From NCBI RefSeq assembly GCF_902167145.1, contig NC_050104.1, positions 101,567,849 through 101,631,848 of the forward strand: a stretch of DNA of 64,000 nucleotides, in the 5' to 3' direction. Below are positions 31,405-43,621 of the stretch, piece by piece (position 1 is the first letter of the stretch; each line of letters starts with the position of its first letter). The DNA is from Zea mays. Its lineage: Eukaryota > Streptophyta > Magnoliopsida > Poales > Poaceae. The notes below the pieces were generated by a model that searched no databases, was not told the DNA's origin, and saw only the letters and a program-made list of their open reading frames with translations. Both the position numbers and the translations under genes were made by a program.

Positions 31405-34400
31405 TTAGGAAGATCTAGGTAAAAGATGGGGGAAATCTATGCGAAGCTCTTCTTCTCTTTCCCAAGTTGCTTCATCCTCTCCATGGTGACTCCATTGCAC
31501 TTTATACATCTTTATCACCTTATTCCTTGTAACCCGAGTCAAAGTATCCAAAATCTTGATCGGGTACTCCGTGTAAGTCAAGTCACCCTGAACACTGAGC
31601 TCTTTCATCGGTAACTGTTCCTCAGGAACACGGAGACACTTCTTCAGTTGAGATACGTGGAACATGTTATGCACATCCGATAGACTGTCAGGTAACTCGA
31701 GTTGGTATGCCATCTCCCCAACTCGCCTAAAGATCAAGAATGGTCCAATATAGCGAGGGGACAATTTGCCTTTAACTTTGAATCTCCTCATTCCACGAAG
31801 TGGTGACACCTTGAGATACACATGATCTCCTTCCTCAAATTCCAGTGGTCTTCTTCTATTATCAGCGTAGCTCTTTTGCCTGGTTTGAGCTATCCTCAAA
31901 TTCTCCTGAATTAGACGAACTTGTTCTTCTGCTTCTTGAATCAGTTCAGGCCCAAAGAACTGTCTTTCTCCAGTTTGATCCCAATACAAAGGAGTCCTGC
32001 ATTTCCTGCCATATAGAGCTTCAAAAGGTGACATCTTCAGACTGGCCTGATAACTATTATTATATGAGAACTCAGCATAAGGTAGACTCTTATCCCAACT
32101 TCCTCTATGCTGAAGGGCACATGCTCTCAACATATCTTCCAATACTTGATTAGTCCTTTTAGTCTGTCCATCAGTCTGAGGGTGATAAGCTGTACTAAAA
32201 TTCAACTCCGTACTCATATTCTCATGAAAGCTTCTCCAAAATCTTGAGGTAAACTGTGAACCTCGATCAGACACGATCTTCTTCGGTACTCCATGTAAAC
32301 ACACAATCCGAGCCATATACAACTCTGCCAATTAAGATCCCTTATAAGTGAAATGAGCCACTTTGGTCAATCTATCCACAATAACCCATATAGAATCATA
32401 TCCTTTCGAGGTACGAGGCAATCCAGTAATGAAATCCATACCAATCTCTTCCCACTTCCATCCGGGTATCTTTAATGGGTATAATAGTCCAGCTGGTCTT
32501 TGGTGTTCGACCTTAACTCTTTGACACACTTCGCACATAGCCACATGTGGCCACATCTCTCTTCAATCCATACCACCAATACTTTCTTTTCAAATCTTGA
32601 TACATCTTGGTACTACCAGGATGAATAGAATAATCCGAGTCATAGGCCTCCTTTAAAACAGTCTCACGAAGGCTTTCAATATCAGGAACACATATCCTGT
32701 CCTTGAACCACACAGTGCCTTGTTCATCTTCCGTGAATTCCGGACCTCGACCTCCAGTAATTAGATCCTTAATCTCTTATATCTTAGCATCACCAATTTG
32801 TTCATTGCAGATTTCTTGCTCCAAGGTAGGTTCCACATCAATAATAACTCCTTCAGTGTGAGCAATTATCCCCAGGTTAAGTCTCTTGAAATCCTCAACA
32901 ATCTTATCGGGTAGCTGGGCAACAACAGCTGAATGAACATGCTCCTTTCGACTCAAGGCATCTGCAACCAAATTTGCCTTGCCTGGGTGATAGGGAATAT
33001 CCAAATCATAATCCTTAATAAACTCCAACCAATGGCGTTGCCTAAGGTTGCGGTCCTTCTGAGTGAATATATACTTCAAACACTTATGATCCGTGTATAC
33101 TTGACACTTGGTCCCCATGATATAATGCCTCCATATCTTAAGCGCATGCACTACGCCTGCCAGTTCTAAGTCATGAGTGGGGTAGTTCAACTCTTGTTTC
33201 CGCAACTGACGAGATGCGTAGGCAATCACATGTCCTTCTTGCATGAGCACACATCCCAAGCCTTGGCCACATGCATCACAATAAATATCAAATCCCTTTT
33301 GTAGATCTGGCATAACCAACACTAGTGGTGACATCAATCTCTTCTTTAATTGATCAAAGCTGTCTTGGCACTTCTCGTCCCACTTAAACTCTCTTCCCTT
33401 CTCCAGAAGTGAGGTCATAGGCTTAGCAACCTTAGAAAATCCTTTAATAAATCTCCGATAATATCCTGCAAGTCCCAAGAAACTCCAGACCTCAGTAACT
33501 GTAGTGGGTATGCTCCACGCCACTATCTCCTTGACTTTAGCAGGATCCACTGATATCCCTCCATTAGAAATAATATGTCCGAGAAATGGCACCTCACCAA
33601 TCCAAAACTCGCACTTGCTAAACTTGGCGTATAGTTGATTATCTCGTAGCTTCTGTAGCACCAATCTTAGATGTTCCTCATGATCACTATCACTCTTGGA
33701 ATAAATAAGAATATCATCGATGAATACTACGACGAATCTAGCCAAATACTCCATAAACACCTTATTCTTCAGATCCATAAAGTAGCTGTTGCATTAGTTA
33801 GTCCAAATGACATAACGATGAACTCATATAAACTGTATCGGGTCGAGAAAGCTATCTTGGGAATATCCGATGGCCTAATCTTCATTTGATGGTAACCTGA
33901 TCGGAGATCAATTTTCGAGAATACCCTTGCACCTCTCATCTAATTAAATAAATTCTAAATGTGGAGTAATGGACACTTGTTCTTCACAGTGACATCATTA
34001 AGGGATCTATAATCCACACACATTCTTTGTGATCCATCCTTCTTCTGTACAAACAGAACCGACGCTCCCCAAGGTGAGGAACTCGGACGAATGTACCCAA
34101 CCTCTTGTAACTCAGTTAACTGCTTCTTAAGTTCCTTCAACTCCTCTACGGACATCCTATATGGTCGTTTAGAAATAGGGGCAGTTCCAGGTAGAAGATC
34201 AATTACAAACTCAACTTCTCTGTCAGGTGGCATCCCTGGTAACTCCTCTGGAAAGACATCCGGAAAATCTCTAACCACACGGATGTTGTCACCAACAAAC
34301 TCCTCAGGTATAAAGAACATTGCACGTTTGGATGAGGTGGTCACTGCAATATTAACTTGAAATCTTTCTCCTTTAGTGGTAGTGAGTTCTACGGTACCCT

Positions 34401-34500
34401 TAGCATAGTGTATATACTGCCTTTGCCTTTCTTAACCATGACATACCAAGGATCACGTCTATAGTGCTCTCTTCTAACACTATAGGGTAGCCCATCTAGG
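31405..34500 (-). pseudogene. B pol remnant: protease end, RT, RNase H, integrase, chromodomain
   Basis: On the - strand the remnant starts with the end of protease (an IDVILGMSWL-like stretch near 34450). RT follows at 33955-34344, then a damaged stretch 33779-33954 with stops, RT/RNase H at 32777-33778 (FIDDILIYS active site, [10 protein letters not shown] for RNase H), and integrase at 31405-32720 broken near 32332 and 32530. The last part ends in a chromodomain-like KVQWSHHGEDEATWERE. Frameshifts and stops make it non-coding. The order RT, RNase H, integrase, chromodomain places it with A and C. Confidence 0.9.
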
Positions 34501-34983
34501 TTAGAAATACAGGGTAAGAAAGGAAGAATTATAGACAATGCGAGTAATTTACGAGAAATGTTACTGCGGGGGATTTATTAACTAAGTAGATTAGTGTGTC
34601 ACCTACTAAAGCTAATACATTACCTTATGGTGGTACATGCTAAGATGCCCGTCTATACTATTTCAATCAATCAAAGAAGCAAATCAGGCATTGGTCATCA
34701 GCACAATCAACCAATATTTTTAATAGATAAAATAATTTTAATTTTTGTCTTAGGTCTCCTATCTCTTAAAAAGGTCATAAATGTAGGATTCCAAGGTGTG
34801 AAATCCATCTTGTTTGAGAATAGAGAAGATAAGAATGATCAGAGTAGAACAGTAGAAGGTGAGACAGGATCAAGATAAGTATAGAAAGAATCAGAGTAAG
34901 GTAAGTATAGAATGAATCAGAATAAGATAAGTAGGTAAGGGTTTGTCCATTTCTATCTAGGATTCGTCCTACAGTCAACATTT
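34501..34983 (-). other. B leader, joined to protease by the gag deletion
   Basis: There is no gene. It is AT-rich sequence between the PBS and the protease remnant. Comparable chromoviruses have several kilobases here (C has 2.9 kb from PBS to protease), so gag has been removed. Confidence 0.6.
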
Positions 34984-34995
34984 CCTCTGATACCA
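34984..34995 (-). other. Primer-binding site of B
   Basis: On the - strand TGGTATCAGAGG lies four bases from the 5' LTR. It matches the initiator-methionine tRNA complement (TGGTATCAGAGC) except at the last base. Confidence 0.8.
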
Positions 34996-34999
34996 CTTC

Positions 35000-37900
35000 T
35001 GTCACACCCGGCTTTAAGGAACAAAGCCAGGTGCATCTCATACATGCGCCAAGAAGACAACATATATAATAACAGAGTGTATAGAGATAAATGTCATAAA
35101 ACACCAGAGTATTTATTTCATAGCGGAAGTCTGATTACAAAATAAAATATAAATTTAAAACGAACTAAGGATCGTCGGCGTCAATGTCAACTGAGAAACG
35201 CCACCTAGATCAGATCAAACTCCTCGCCTCGTGGCTCCTCCTGAACCACATGTTCTTCTCCTGTGGGGGGATGTGAGACAGCAAGAGTGAGCTCACATAC
35301 GTTCATCGCTCAACAAGTCGTGGGGAATAATGTGACATGAACTCACCAAAGGTGGGAGCTCATGGAGTGTAAGGCTTATCAAAGAGAATGGTTAAAGCTG
35401 AGCATTGCTTTTAAGTAGTTGGTCAAAATTTTATTAGCAATTACTAAGTGTAAGTAAATACCAAACCTTAAATAAAGTAATAGAACAAATTAATAATAAA
35501 CCCATGCATATGCAAATGACAAAATTGAATTTAGGTTCCATAAATTAATCATCAGAGAGTCCTAAGCTGCTCATGACCGTGAGCTCGGCTAGTATACCAG
35601 TTTTACACTCTGCAGAGGTTGTATCCTTTACCCACAAGTCATGTTACCCATCTGCCAAGGGGTCGCGACTCCCATACACCTCTACCTAGGAAGCGCGGCA
35701 GGGCAACACTACGAGGCCTTTACAAAGTTCCACTAGCTTCCGAAAACCCGCTACAGTTTATGGGAAGAGCACTTGCAAGAATCCCCCGTCTGACCGCCAT
35801 CGCAGCTAAATCAACCCGAGAACCTCCTTGCATGCAACTCCCCTACTGCCCTTGCCCCTTTCGGGTAAGGTAGTCTTCCACTAGCTTTCCTAATTAGTCA
35901 GCCAAGGGTGTCCCATTAAACCCTTGTGGTGGCACGTGTTACTCAAGTTAAGCTGTATGTTCCAATTAACATTAGTGATCTTGACATGAACATAAATAGA
36001 ATAACAAAAGAATTGGAACATAGATAAAATGAATGATTATCCCAAAACCATGTAAAGCAATAGCAAACTACCCAAGTGATTCAGGGGTAAACAAGGTAAT
36101 GAGATAAACAATCTAGGATGACCTATTGGGTCCCATCAAAATTAACATATGCATGAATAAATGGTATTAAAGAACATTATTGGGTAAAAAGTGGTCAAGG
36201 GCACAACTTGCCTTCAATGAGCTCCTGCTCAGCTACTTCTATCTGCTGCTCACCAGGATCCTCAGTCACGGTCTCTTCTACTCGCCACAATACAAACAAG
36301 CACAATATACAGGGAAAATTAACATCACACCAAACATGTGAACAAAATACACAGCAATATTCTACATATTAAAATAAAATCCTAGGAACATGAATCATAG
36401 TTTTTGGAGTTATAGATTTTAAGTTATGAATTTTCAAAGGTTTTATATGTTTAAAATAGATTAAGTGAGAGATTAAATTTCTTACTGTTTTCCTGGCAAA
36501 ACAGAGACTATAAGTGATAGAGAATAAAATTACAAAAAATTAGAAAGTGGAATGGATTAATTTGTACTAAAAATGGATTTTCTATGATTTAAACAAGTTC
36601 TAGCATTTATTTATCTATTAAAAATTCATTTATAAATTATTTTCTCTGGTTTTATAATGTTCTAGACTGGGCGCACTATTTACAAAGAACTCAGGGGCCC
36701 TGGCGCAAAAGGTCCTAAGACACAGAGTCCTGCAGACAGGATTGCGGGTTAATTATTCAATCTCTAGGGGGTTCTTATGAAAATGTGTTCGCGAAGGGGT
36801 ATCGCAGAACACCGGCCGTCCGATCTAAACCAAAGGTCACGATTAAATCTGGCCACGCTCAAATCGGTACGCAACCTGAGCCCCAGGATCCAAGATCTAC
36901 GCCCCGGATTTAATGTGACTGCGATCAATCCTATGCCCTTGGATTCCGATCTAGCGCTCCAGGTGGGATACCCCGAATCGGTACACTTAATCTAATCAAC
37001 ACCGTTGGTGAAAGATCCAACGGACGCGATCCAATCGGGAGAAAGGGGAAACTGGATTTGATCGTGGCCGTCCATCACACGTTCGACGACCAACACCGCG
37101 TCTTCCTCACTGGTTCTCGTAGAACGCGGCGGCACCCTGGACCACGATGGCTCCATGGCTAGATCTACTAATCCCCCTATCCCCGCACCTAAACTCCAAT
37201 CCAAAGGTAGAAATTGGCAGCGGTAATGACATGGAATTTCAATGGAAGGTGCTCACCGCCAATCGAAGTCGTGGAAGTCCTGTCAACGGAGTGCCGCGGA
37301 CTCGCAGCGACAGTGACGAATTGGGGCCCTCCCAGGTCGCCCGACCACTCAGCAGACGCACCCGAAGCAGCGAAGAAGCTCGATAGAAGCCCCTGACCGC
37401 GCACCAACCCCGAAGGAGAACACCAATGGCGTTTCCACACGGCGACACTCCTGTAGCTCTCTCTCTCTCCTCTGATTTTGAAGCTTGCACGGCGGCAGAA
37501 GTCGCAGGATGCTTGGTCTAGGGTTTACGCCAGGCGGAGGAGGGAGCACACAACGAGGTTTTATACTCCCCCGCAGGTCGATACGAGCGCAAGTGGTGCG
37601 GTTGAGCAGGCGCCATAGTCGCCAGGGAAATCGGTGGGGTTGTTAGGGATGCTTCCGACCGAGCTGGCCCACCGGTCAGAGGCAAAAAACCCAAGCACGC
37701 GCCGCAGATGACCGACAAGCGGGCCCAGCTGTCGGCGCTGATGCACGCACAGTCGCGGGGGCGCGAAAATGGGCTGCACAGAGGAAAAGGGGATGGGCTG
37801 GAAGTGTTGCGGCCAGCCCATTTAGGTTAGAATTCTTTTCCTATTTTCCCTTCTATTTTGAATTCCTTTTTCCTTTCATTTGAATTTCAAATTTCAATTT

Positions 37901-38258
37901 GAGTTTTGTTAAGAAATTCTCCTTTGAGTCAAATATATAAACTCAGTCTGTGTAGGAATAATATATATTTTTGTACTTATTTTTACTCCACATAATATTC
38001 ATTTTCTTCTCTTTTCTAAATTATAGAATTCCTTTTAAGTTTTGAATTCCACTTTGGACTTGTTACTATATTCCTTATCACAAAATGTACACACAAAAAC
38101 AATATCCAGCATGATGCATGATTTATTTGAGTGTCTTTTGTTAATTATTTATTTGTTTAATTATGGTGTTCACATGAAATGAGAAACATAGATAACTCAT
38201 ATATGTATACGGAATACAATTTCTCTACTTAGACTCTGTTTACAAAGTGGGTGTTACA
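35000..38258 (-). repeat. 5' LTR of B (3259 bp)
   Basis: This is the full-length partner of the left LTR. Minus-strand TATA at 37557-37567. A leader with AAACCCTAG and a donor-like GGCG/GTGAGC at about 37255 lies downstream of it. Mini-gene exons are at 36212-36277 and 35205-35260. Confidence 0.92.
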
Positions 38259-38263
38259 AGGCT

Positions 38264-39309
38264 GGTCTACGTAAAAAGGCCGCTCTCGGGACTCGACGGC
38301 GGCGTACAACTATAATTCACCGGACTGTCTGGTGGTGCACCGGACTGTCCGGTGAGTCATCTCGGCGTACTCGTCGCTCTCGGGAAACGGAAAAGACGAC
38401 GTGGCTATAATTCACTGGACTGTCCGGTGGTGCACCGGACTGTCCGGTGAGCCAACGGTCGCCAGCGCAACGGTCGGCCACGCAATCCGCGGGCGACGCA
38501 TGGCCCACAGCAACGGTCGGTTGGGCACACCGGACTGTCCGGTGTGCACCGGACAGTGTCCGGTGCGTCAACTGCCCCCGAGTACCAACACTCGGATGCG
38601 CTAGAAAAGGAAGGAGATCGCGCACCGGACAACTACAGTGACTGTCTGGTGCACCACCCGACAGAAGGCAAGTTTGGCCTTCCAAGTTGGCCTCCAACGG
38701 CTCCTAGCTGCCTTAGGGCTATAAAAGGGACCCCAAGACGCATGGAGGAGTCACCCCAGCATTCTCTGAGTATTCCAAAACATCCAGACTCTGTTTCCAC
38801 GCATTTGATTCTCTGTGTTAGCGATTTGAGCTCCATTTGAGTTACGAACTCCGTGTGTTGTAGTTCAAGCTCAAGTTGTGACTTGTGTGCATGGTTGTGT
38901 TGTGGATTTGAGTCTTGTGTGTGTTGCTATCCCCTCCCTTACTTCTGTGCTTCTTTTGTGATCATCATTGTAAGGGCGAGAGGCTCCAAGTTGTGGAGAT
39001 TCCTCGCAAACGGGAGAAAGACTAAGGAAGAAAGCCGTGGTATTCAAGTTGATCATTGGATCGCTTGAAAGGGGTTGAGTGCAACCCTCGTCCATTGGGA
39101 CGCCACAACGTGGAAGTAGGCAAGTGTTACTTGGCCGAACCACGGGATAAAAATCACGTGTCTCGTGTGCTGCTTATTGTGATTGCTTTGTTCGCACGAG
39201 AACGTTTCTTAGCCACTTGACTACACTAACACCTTGATAATCAAGTTGTGGCTATTTAGTGTTTGATTTTTACAGGATCACCTATTCACCCCCCTTCTAG
39301 GTGCTCTCA
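38264..39309 (+). repeat. 5' LTR of D, right piece
   Basis: It continues D's LTR after the second AGGCT. Palindromes CACCGGAC/GTCCGGTG recur at 38320-38360, 38410-38450 and 38528-38565. TATA-like CTATAAAAG is at 38719-38727. It ends GCTCTCA. Confidence 0.88.
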
Positions 39310-39311
39310 AT

Positions 39312-39323
39312 TGGTATCAAAGT
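39312..39323 (+). other. Primer-binding site of D
   Basis: TGGTATCAAAGT, two bases after the LTR, is the initiator-methionine tRNA complement used by Sireviruses (last base differs). Confidence 0.8.
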
Positions 39324-39359
39324 CGTACTCTTCATCTAAGGGACTAACCGCCCGAAGAG

Positions 39360-41439
39360 ATGGATCCTAAGGGAAAGGGGATGGTGGTCAACGACAAGGA
39401 AAAGGAGTCTGTCTTCAACGAGCCAAGAGACGACAAGCCCACTGACTCAGGCTCGAGTCAAAAGAAGAGAGACAGGAAGAAGAATAGGCGCATCAAGAAG
39501 ATCATCTACTACGACAGCGATGCCTCGTCTTCTTCACCACACGACGAAGACGATGACTCTTCAAAAAGGAAAACGGTTAATCAAAATTATTCATTTGATT
39601 ATTCTCGTATGCCATTTAATTCAAATGCTCATTTGCTATCATTTCCTCTTGGGAACCCCCACTTTGATGGAGAAGACTATTCTTTCTGGAGTCATAAAAT
39701 GCGTAGTCATTTATTTTCTCTCCATCCTAGCATCTGGGAAATTGTTGAAAACGGAATGTATTTTGATAGTACTAACAATACCGTTTTTATAAATGAGAAA
39801 ATTCATAAGAATGCCCAAGCTACTACTGTGTTGCTAGCATCTCTTTGCAGGGATGAGTACAATAAGGTGAGTGGCTTGGACAATGCCAAGCAAATCTGGG
39901 ACACCCTCAAGATATCTCATGAGGGAAACGACGCCACCATGATCACCAAAATGGAGTTGGTAGAAGGCGAGCTGGGAAGATTTGCGATGATCAGGGGAGA
40001 GGAGTCAACACAAACCTACAACAGGCTCAAGACCCTGGTCAACAAGATTTGAAGCTATGGAAGCACAAGATGGACGGACCATGACGTCGTCCGACTCATG
40101 CTAAGGTCATTTATAGTAATTGACCCCATCTTGTAAATCTTATTCGTGAAAATTCCAGGTACACCAAAATGACGCTCGAAGAGATCCTCGAAAAATTCGT
40201 GAGCGGGCGCATGATGGTAAAGGAGGCTCGATACGTGGACGATGCACTCAATGGTCCACTACCCGTCTACGAGCCTCAACCCATTGCTCTTAAAGCAACC
40301 AGTAGCAGGGAGGCGCTACCAAGTAAGGTGGCACAAGTGGAGGCTGCTGGCCTCAACGAAGATGGGATATCGCTTATCATCAAGCGCTTCAATACCACAC
40401 TTAAAGGACGTAAGGAGTGCCCCAACAAGAACAAAACAAGGGGAAAGCGCTCCTGCTTCAAATGCGGTAAGACTAGTCATTTTATTGCTCAATGTCCCGA
40501 TAATGAAAATGACCAGGAACAAGAAAGACATGGGAAGAAGGAGAAGAAGAAAAGCTATAGGAAAGCGAAAGGCGAGGCTCATCTTGGAAAAGAATGGGAT
40601 TCCGATTGCTCCTCATCCGACTCTGACGATGAGGGACTAGCGGCCTCGACCTTCGACAAGTCTTCGCTCTTCCCCAACGAACGCCACATTTGCCTCATGG
40701 CTAAGGATAAGAAGGTACATATTCGTGATTCCCTTTAAGTACTCTTCTTCTAGTGATGAGGAATCCCCTGATGATGAAGTAGATTACACTAGTTTATTTA
40801 AGGGTTTAGATAGAGCTAAAGTAGATAAAATCAATGAGTTAATTGATACTCTAAATGAAAAAGATAGATTGCTAGAAAGGCAAGAGGACATTTTGTATGA
40901 GGAACATGACAAATTTGTTAGTGTTCAAAAGTCTCTTGCCTTAGAACTTAAAAGAAATGAAATGTTGTCCTCTGAGTTGTCTGCCTGTCAGGAATCTGTC
41001 TCTAGTCTAAAGAATTTGAATGTTAAATTAAATGCTAAGCTAGAGGAGGCAAATGCAACTAGTTCATGTGTAGAGCAAGTTGTTATTTGTAATATATGCA
41101 AGAATTTTGATGTTGATGCATGTGATGAACATCTTATGGCTATTACTAAATTGAATGATGAGGTGGCAAGTCTTAATGCTCAACTTAAGACTTGCAAAAT
41201 TGAGTTTGATAAATTAAAATTTGCTAGGGATGCCTACACTATTGGTAGACATCCCTCAATTAAGGATGGACTTGGTTTTCGAAGGGAAACCAAGAACTTA
41301 ACAAGTCAAAAGGCTCCCATTCTCACCAAGGAGAAAGGGAAGGCTCTTATGACTAGTAGTCCTCAAAGGAACCATGCCTTTATTTATGATAGGAAAATTG
41401 CTAGTCGTCCTCATCATAATGAGAGTCATATTCATGTTG
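39360..41439 (+). pseudogene. D gag, broken and truncated by element C
   Basis: gag forms the particle shell. The ATG at 39360 starts a copia gag with a Lys/Glu-rich N-terminus and a capsid region to 40052, where an in-frame TGA stops it. A second stop near 40132 and a frame change lead to 40169-40738, which contains the CCHC zinc knuckle CFKCGKTSHFIAQC (nt 40453-40494). A further frame change near 40730 leads to a coiled-coil stretch (about 40830-41230, EKDRLLERQEDILYEE). The sequence then ends at the edge of C at about 41440. The remaining gag tail, protease and integrase start are missing on both sides of C. Confidence 0.88.
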
Positions 41440-42227
41440 CACCCTGCCCCGTGCCCGCCCGGCTCGGCCGCCCCCGTGCCGGCCCGGCCTCGGCCGCCCC
41501 TGGCCGGTTCAACCGCCCCCCTGGCCGGTTCAACCGCCCTGGCCCCAGCTCGCCCGCCCGTTCCCCCGTCCCGGCCTCGCCCGACCGTATCTTCGCTCTC
41601 CCGCGCTCGCGGTGATTATTCGTTAATTAGCGTGTTGCGTCGCGCGCTTCGCCGCGCGACGGATTTGTCTAAATTCAGATTCTATCTTGTGTTGCGTCGT
41701 GCGCTTCGTCGCGCGACGATCCATTTTTTGTTTCAGGTTGTTTAAGGTGTAACGCCGCGTGTGTATTCACGCGACGTTCCACTTTGGACTCAGTTTAGTC
41801 GACGTATGCCGTCGTGCGCTTCGTCGCGCGACGCTTAACGTCTCCTCGTAACTAAGGCGAAGTGTCTCGTTGTGTGCTCGGTCGCGCGACGAGTCGTTAA
41901 CTTCTTAATTTGTTTTAGAGAGCTTTGTCGCGCGTCTCGCCACGCGACCATCTTTTTGTTTATCTCCACCTGCTTATAATAATTAGACATGAAACATGAC
42001 TTTACTTTACGCTAAACATAGTGTCTACATTAAATTTCCTTCCATTAAGCGAGTAGTTAATTTATAATCATGTAACGTGATCGTTTCTCGACTGTCTTTT
42101 CCTCTTTCTCTCTTAACCGTACTCGCGAGCCCGCGTAGAACGTCTGTTTACTTATTGCATTCTATTGTATGGTGTACTGTTCTTTTGTATTAAATATGTG
42201 GATGTATGTATGTTTGCGCTCGCATAG

Positions 42228-42296
42228 AGAACGATCCGGTTGAAGAGCCCGAGGAACTCGCAGGAGAAGCCCCTGAGCAGCAGTCGGTTGGTGGAG
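42228..42296 (+). other. LTR mini-gene of C (5' LTR), middle exon
   Basis: It is preceded by CGCATAG and followed by GCAAGT after GGAG, so it has a GC-type donor. Two leading bases, 22 codons and one trailing base give phase 1-1, as in A and B. The peptide is acidic (NDPVEEPEELAGEAPEQQ). The 3' LTR copy (51603-51671) has TAG in place of one CAG. Confidence 0.5.
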
Positions 42297-43278
42297 GCAA
42301 GTGTCCTTTGACCTATCTCTGTCCTATTCATTCTTTAATTCACCTCCCACTTTACATATTTGTACCTAAGGTTTGACTAGCTCTTGTTATCCCTGTCCTT
42401 GATTACCTATTTGGGTTGGATTATTACTGTTTAGCTCTATGCTATTGCTCAAACTCTAATCAATGAACATGATGAGATTATCTATGATACGCTGTTTTCC
42501 CTTCTCTTATTATGATGTTGTACTTGTGGCCTTAAGGGGGCTCGAGCGGTTTCTCGAGTGCCTCTCCGTAAGGACCTGTTCTATGGATGACCGCCCGGGA
42601 AAACAGTGCAACCATGAGGGTAGAATGGGGTGCCCTTAGCTGAATAATTAGAGGATCCGGGGTGTAGTTCACTTAGCCGTCGTGCCGTCAATGGGGCTCG
42701 GTGTATGCGGCTCGCTCTGCCAAGGTTGATTTGTCCCTTGGGGAGGAGTGCGGTACATTTAGGAAACCTAACGGGTGGCTATAGCCCCGGGGAATCTTTG
42801 TAAAGGCTACGTAGTGATGCCCTGCTGGGTCACCTTGGTAGTGATCAATGGAGAGTCATGATCTCCGGGCAGAATGGGAATCACAGCTTGTGGGTAAAGT
42901 GCACAACCTCTGCAGAGTGTTATGAAACTGATATATCAGCCGTGCTCGCGGTTATGAGCGGCCAAGGGAGCTCCAGTGATTAGTGAGACTTGATCAGAGA
43001 TATTGTGGTACAGGTGGCTATGAGATTGATGGTTTTGGTTATGACTATGGTGCTGGTAAGTGGTATTCTTTCCGTTTGGAAAGGGTACATCGGGTTAATA
43101 ACTTGGGTTAATGCTAAAACTTGGCTTTCTACTAGTAAGTAATAATCTGACCAACTAAAAGCAACTGCTTGACTTATCCCCACATAAAGCTAGTCCACTA
43201 CAGCCAAACAGGATACTTGCTGAGTATGTTGATGTGTACTCACCCTTGCTCTACACACCAAACCCCCCCCATCCCCAG

Positions 43279-43364
43279 GTTGTCAGCATCGCAACCACTG
43301 CTCAGGCGAAGATGAAGCTGTGGAAGGAGACTTCCAGGAGTTCCAAGACTACGACGAGTTCTAG
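43279..43364 (+). other. LTR mini-gene of C (5' LTR), last exon
   Basis: It follows CCATCCCCAG. In phase with the exon at 42228 it reads a short Cys/His segment (CQHRNHC), then an acidic stretch ending FQEFQDYDEF before TAG. The stop context TCTAGGTG is shared with A and B. The 3' LTR copy is at 52652-52737. Confidence 0.5.
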
Positions 43365-43621
43365 GTGTGGGTTAGCGGCAACCCCCAGTCGACTCCCTGT
43401 GAAGGCCGCAGTTATCTACGTTTCTTTTCCGCACTTTGATTTATTGTAAGAACTATATGGACGTCTCAGACGCATGATGTAATCAACTATTATTCCCTTT
43501 TAATACTATTTTGAGCACTGTGTGATGATGTCCATATTATGTAACTGCTGTGTACGTGAATAACTGATCCTGGCACGTACATGGTTCGCATTCGGTTTGC
43601 CTTCTAAAACCGGGTGTGACA

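Larger units (their letters stand above)
28626..38258 (-). mobile_element. Element B: gag-less Tekay/Del-type chromovirus
   Basis: The element is 9633 bp on the - strand, flanked by perfect AGGCT duplications (28621-28625 and 38259-38263). LTRs: left 2741 bp, right 3259 bp. The size difference is mainly one deletion of about 518 bp in the left LTR at about 30470 (right-LTR positions about 36846-37364). By eye the LTRs differ at about 1-1.5% of shared positions. Internally only the PBS, a short leader, the end of protease and pol remain; gag and most of protease are deleted. It may have moved using proteins from related elements, if the deletion preceded insertion. Confidence 0.93.
41440..43621 (+). 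repeat. 5' LTR of C (truncated)
   Basis: It aligns to 50871-52994 and ends GGTGTGACA before the PBS. It holds GC-rich hairpin repeats at 41638-41950 and the acidic mini-gene exons at 42228-42296 and 43279-43364. Confidence 0.9.

Noticed and set aside
42980..43183. Minus-strand frame repeated at 52355-52558
   Set aside because: Same reason: LTR duplication, no protein features.
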